Source: Bradyrhizobium sp. dw_411
GTDB lineage: Bacteria; Pseudomonadota; Alphaproteobacteria; Rhizobiales; Xanthobacteraceae
Length of the DNA: 64,000 nucleotides
Assembly (NCBI RefSeq): GCF_018449695.1
Contig: NZ_JAAVUY010000002.1
Span: 248,001-312,000, forward strand
Direction: 5' to 3'
Made by a program: the position numbers and the translations under genes. Of this stretch, positions 62,201 to 64,000 are shown one piece after another (positions within the stretch are counted from its first letter, which is position 1; every line of letters starts with the position of its first letter). Below the pieces are notes generated by a model. The model worked only from the letters and a program-made list of their open reading frames with translations. It had not been told where the DNA came from and ran no database searches.

Positions 62201-62974
62201 ATGAGCAGCTTCAACCAGGAGAGCGTTCTCAGCGTCCATCACTGGACCGACACGCTGTTCAGCTTCACCACCACCCGCGATCCCTCGTTCCGTTTCCGTA
62301 ACGGCGAATTCACGATGATCGGCTTGAAAGTCGGCGAGAGGCCGCTGCTGCGCGCCTACAGTGTCGCCAGCGCCAATTACGAGGACCGGCTGGAGTTCTT
62401 TTCGATCAAGGTGCCGGACGGCCCGCTGACCTCGCGGCTCCAGCATTTGAAAGAAGGCGATGAGATCATCGTCAGTCGCAAAGCCACCGGCACGCTGGTG
62501 ATCGACAATCTCGAGGATGGCCGCAATCTTTATCTGATCGGGACCGGCACCGGGCTGGCGCCGTTTCTCAGCGTGATCAAAGATCCCGAAACCTATGATC
62601 GTTTCGAAAAGGTGGTGCTGCTGCATGGTTGCCGCCACGTCGCCGAACTCGCTTACGGCGAGATGATCACCGAGCACCTGCCGAACGATGAGCTGATCGG
62701 CGAACTCGTGCGCAATCAGTTGATCTATTATCCGACGGTGACCCGCGACCCCTTCCGCAACCGCGGCCGGATCACCGATCTGATGAGTTCCGGCAAGCTG
62801 TACAGCGATGCAGGTCTTGCCCCGCTTGAAGCCGCGCATGACCGCGTCATGATCTGCGGCAGCCCGGCGCTGGTTCAGGACACGCGAACGCTGCTGCTCG
62901 GCAAGGGTTTTTCCGAAGGCAATCACGGCGAGCCGGGCCAGTTTGTGCTCGAAAAGGCCTTCGCCGAGCGCTAG
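62201..62974 (+). CDS. fpr: Ferredoxin-NADP reductase, bacterial subclass I
   Basis: 257 residues, the usual length for proteobacterial Fpr. FAD-binding RAYSVASANYEDRLEFFSIK (RxYS), pyrophosphate/NADP loop YLIGTGTGLAPFLSVIKD, later VMICGSPALVQDTRTLL (CGxP motif) and the C-terminal VLEKAFAER tail. Fpr moves electrons between NADPH and ferredoxin or flavodoxin. Its divergent arrangement with the enamidase gene across operator C suggests a dedicated role in reducing a ferredoxin for the 6-hydroxynicotinate reductase; it could equally be the housekeeping Fpr. Confidence 0.88.
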   Translation: MSSFNQESVLSVHHWTDTLFSFTTTRDPSFRFRNGEFTMIGLKVGERPLLRAYSVASANYEDRLEFFSIKVPDGPLTSRLQHLKEGDEIIVSRKATGTLVIDNLEDGRNLYLIGTGTGLAPFLSVIKDPETYDRFEKVVLLHGCRHVAELAYGEMITEHLPNDELIGELVRNQLIYYPTVTRDPFRNRGRITDLMSSGKLYSDAGLAPLEAAHDRVMICGSPALVQDTRTLLLGKGFSEGNHGEPGQFVLEKAFAER

Positions 62975-63350
62975 CAACCGTGGTGGCCGGTCCCAACCAG
63001 CCACCTGATTGGCGGTACTATCATGGGGACGGGCGCCCGAGGCCAGCCTGATAAATTTCTTGTGAAGCGTCTCGCAGCTCAAAAAATTGGCGACTGTGCT
63101 TTGCTTGCACTCGGCGTACGCACTTCAGGTTGCTAAAAGAGAATCGCGCACAGCGTGAATCGGAAGATTCATCTGAGGGCATGAAAATCGAGAATCCGGC
63201 GGTTGCGTCCAGCGCGGGACGGCACCAGTTCTCGGGCGTCATAAAAGCATTAGATCCCGGGAATAACGCTGTTCCCATTGGGGTCTAGTGAAAGCCGGCA
63301 GATTTGTGCGGCGTTCTGACGCGCTTTAAGAATTCGCAATAAGTTGGATC
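62975..63350. other. 376-bp intergenic region
   Basis: Nothing supported. A minus-strand ORF of 85 residues (63021-63278) has no ribosome-binding site and no recognisable family, and it is left out. Confidence 0.4.
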
Positions 63351-63542
63351 ATGAATAAAGACACGCAACGTTCGCCTGACAGAATTGATTGGGATATCCG
63401 CGCAGCGGACGCATTGGAACGAGCCCGCCTGTTGCCCCCGGGGCCGGAACGTAACGAGGCCCTCAAGCGGGCAAGCCTGCTTCGCTGTTCGGCGGATTCG
63501 CGCGGACTGACATTTGCAAAACGCGGCAGGCCACCGAAATAA
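63351..63542 (+). CDS. Small hypothetical protein
   Basis: 63 residues, highly charged with a basic C-terminus (AKRGRPPK) and a helical middle (AADALERARLLPPGPERNEALKRASLLRC). No signal peptide. Resembles short proteins common in Bradyrhizobium. A good terminator follows, which supports expression. Ribosome-binding site weak. Function unknown. Confidence 0.55.
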   Translation: MNKDTQRSPDRIDWDIRAADALERARLLPPGPERNEALKRASLLRCSADSRGLTFAKRGRPPK

Positions 63543-63598
63543 ATTCGCCGGACGTCGATTTCCCGGCTTTTGGTTTCGAGAATCAAATTAAAATATGC

Positions 63599-63631
63599 AG
63601 CGAGAAGACCTTTCGATCTTCTCGCTTTTTC
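63599..63631 (+). terminator. Rho-independent terminator
   Basis: AGCGAGAAGA/TCTTCTCGCT, 10-bp perfect stem, 8-base loop, followed by four T residues. Ends the small-protein gene and may also serve the convergent gene at 63650. Confidence 0.85.
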
Positions 63632-63649
63632 TTGGTTAGCAGGTTGCGT

Positions 63650-63913
63650 TCAGCAGCCGCGGCAAATGCCTTTGATCGCGCGTTCCACATTTGCGTCTTC
63701 CGGGTCGAGACCTCGCTGAGAGAGCGAGGTGGATTCTGGAACATCGGCGACTCCAGGCTGGCGGTGGCCCGTCGGCGCCGACCACGGTCTGGTCGTTGTT
63801 TCATTTCCCGACGCCACCGAGCGGCTGGGCGGCGCAAAGGCCATCGCGAACACGGGTGTTGCGAGCGTTGTTAATAGAATGGCGCCCGCACTGAGGATGG
63901 TAAATTTGGTCAT
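63650..63913 (-). CDS. Small secreted hypothetical protein
   Basis: 87 residues with a clear Sec signal peptide (FTILSAGAILLTTLATPVFA, cleavage near residue 23) after GGAGA. The mature part is short, Ser/Thr/Pro-rich, and ends with two Cys (ICRGC). No family is recognised; likely periplasmic. Confidence 0.65.
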   Translation of the reverse strand: MTKFTILSAGAILLTTLATPVFAMAFAPPSRSVASGNETTTRPWSAPTGHRQPGVADVPESTSLSQRGLDPEDANVERAIKGICRGC

Positions 63914-64000
63914 TGGATGTCTCCATTGCCGTTGCGCATAAGCGCGAATGCCAAAAAGACTCCCGATGGATTTCCGACATTCCTGAACAGCCGGATATTG

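Noticed and set aside
63021..63278. 85-residue minus-strand ORF
   Set aside because: No ribosome-binding site, no family match; kept as unexplained DNA.

Overview
The window looks like chromosomal sequence from a GC-rich alphaproteobacterium of the Bradyrhizobium type (Nitrobacteraceae). The evidence is the codon use, the large number of Liv-type ABC uptake genes, an HWE-family histidine kinase, a GGAAC-N16-CGTT general-stress promoter and dispersed GC-rich intergenic palindromes. No rRNA, tRNA, CRISPR array, replication origin or intact insertion sequence was seen, so the genus is an inference.

Layout. 0-8 kb: a solute-binding protein, a DUF1543 protein, a regulator with a ligand-binding domain divergent from an aldehyde dehydrogenase, a second aldehyde dehydrogenase and a DUF2325 coiled-coil protein. 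8-22 kb: a sorbosone-dehydrogenase-like protein and an SDR oxidoreductase; a signalling pair made of an HWE kinase with a receiver and a 2092-residue hybrid kinase with eleven near-identical 92-residue HAMP-type units; an MFS carrier; a PRC-barrel protein with a likely EcfG promoter; small proteins; and a DAO-type oxidoreductase. 23-27 kb: a three-gene membrane dehydrogenase (Tat-exported small subunit, GMC flavoprotein, triheme cytochrome c). 27-35 kb: amidohydrolase plus NMT1-type binding protein, Gfo/Idh/MocA oxidoreductase, MFS carrier, metallo-beta-lactamase-fold protein and another Liv-type binding protein. 35-43 kb: a GntR/FCD regulator divergent from a hydrolase, PuuE-like deacetylase and complete Liv-type ABC transporter operon.

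The most interesting part is 44.7-63.0 kb. It appears to encode uptake and degradation of nicotinate, or a close pyridine analogue, by a reductive route best known from the anaerobe Eubacterium barkeri. NicA/NicB-type molybdenum hydroxylase (cytochrome-linked) would make 6-hydroxynicotinate. A 6-hydroxynicotinate reductase homologue would reduce it to 1,4,5,6-tetrahydro-6-oxonicotinate, and an enamidase homologue would open the ring to 2-formylglutarate. Between and around these lie a UPF0280 (ApbE-like) protein overlapping the reductase gene, a DUF1185 protein, a complete ABC importer with a fused permease, a MarR regulator, a ferredoxin-NADP reductase, and pncB, the salvage enzyme competing for nicotinate.

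Three palindromes of the same form (TTyGTATACrAA-like) lie in the nicA/reductase and enamidase/fpr intergenic regions. They suggest one regulator, most simply the MarR protein, controls the whole set. The steps after 2-formylglutarate are not recognisable here.

Intergenic DNA carries several repeat families. One copy is interrupted by a 210-bp element with 17-bp terminal inverted repeats and a 10-bp target duplication, a probable MITE.
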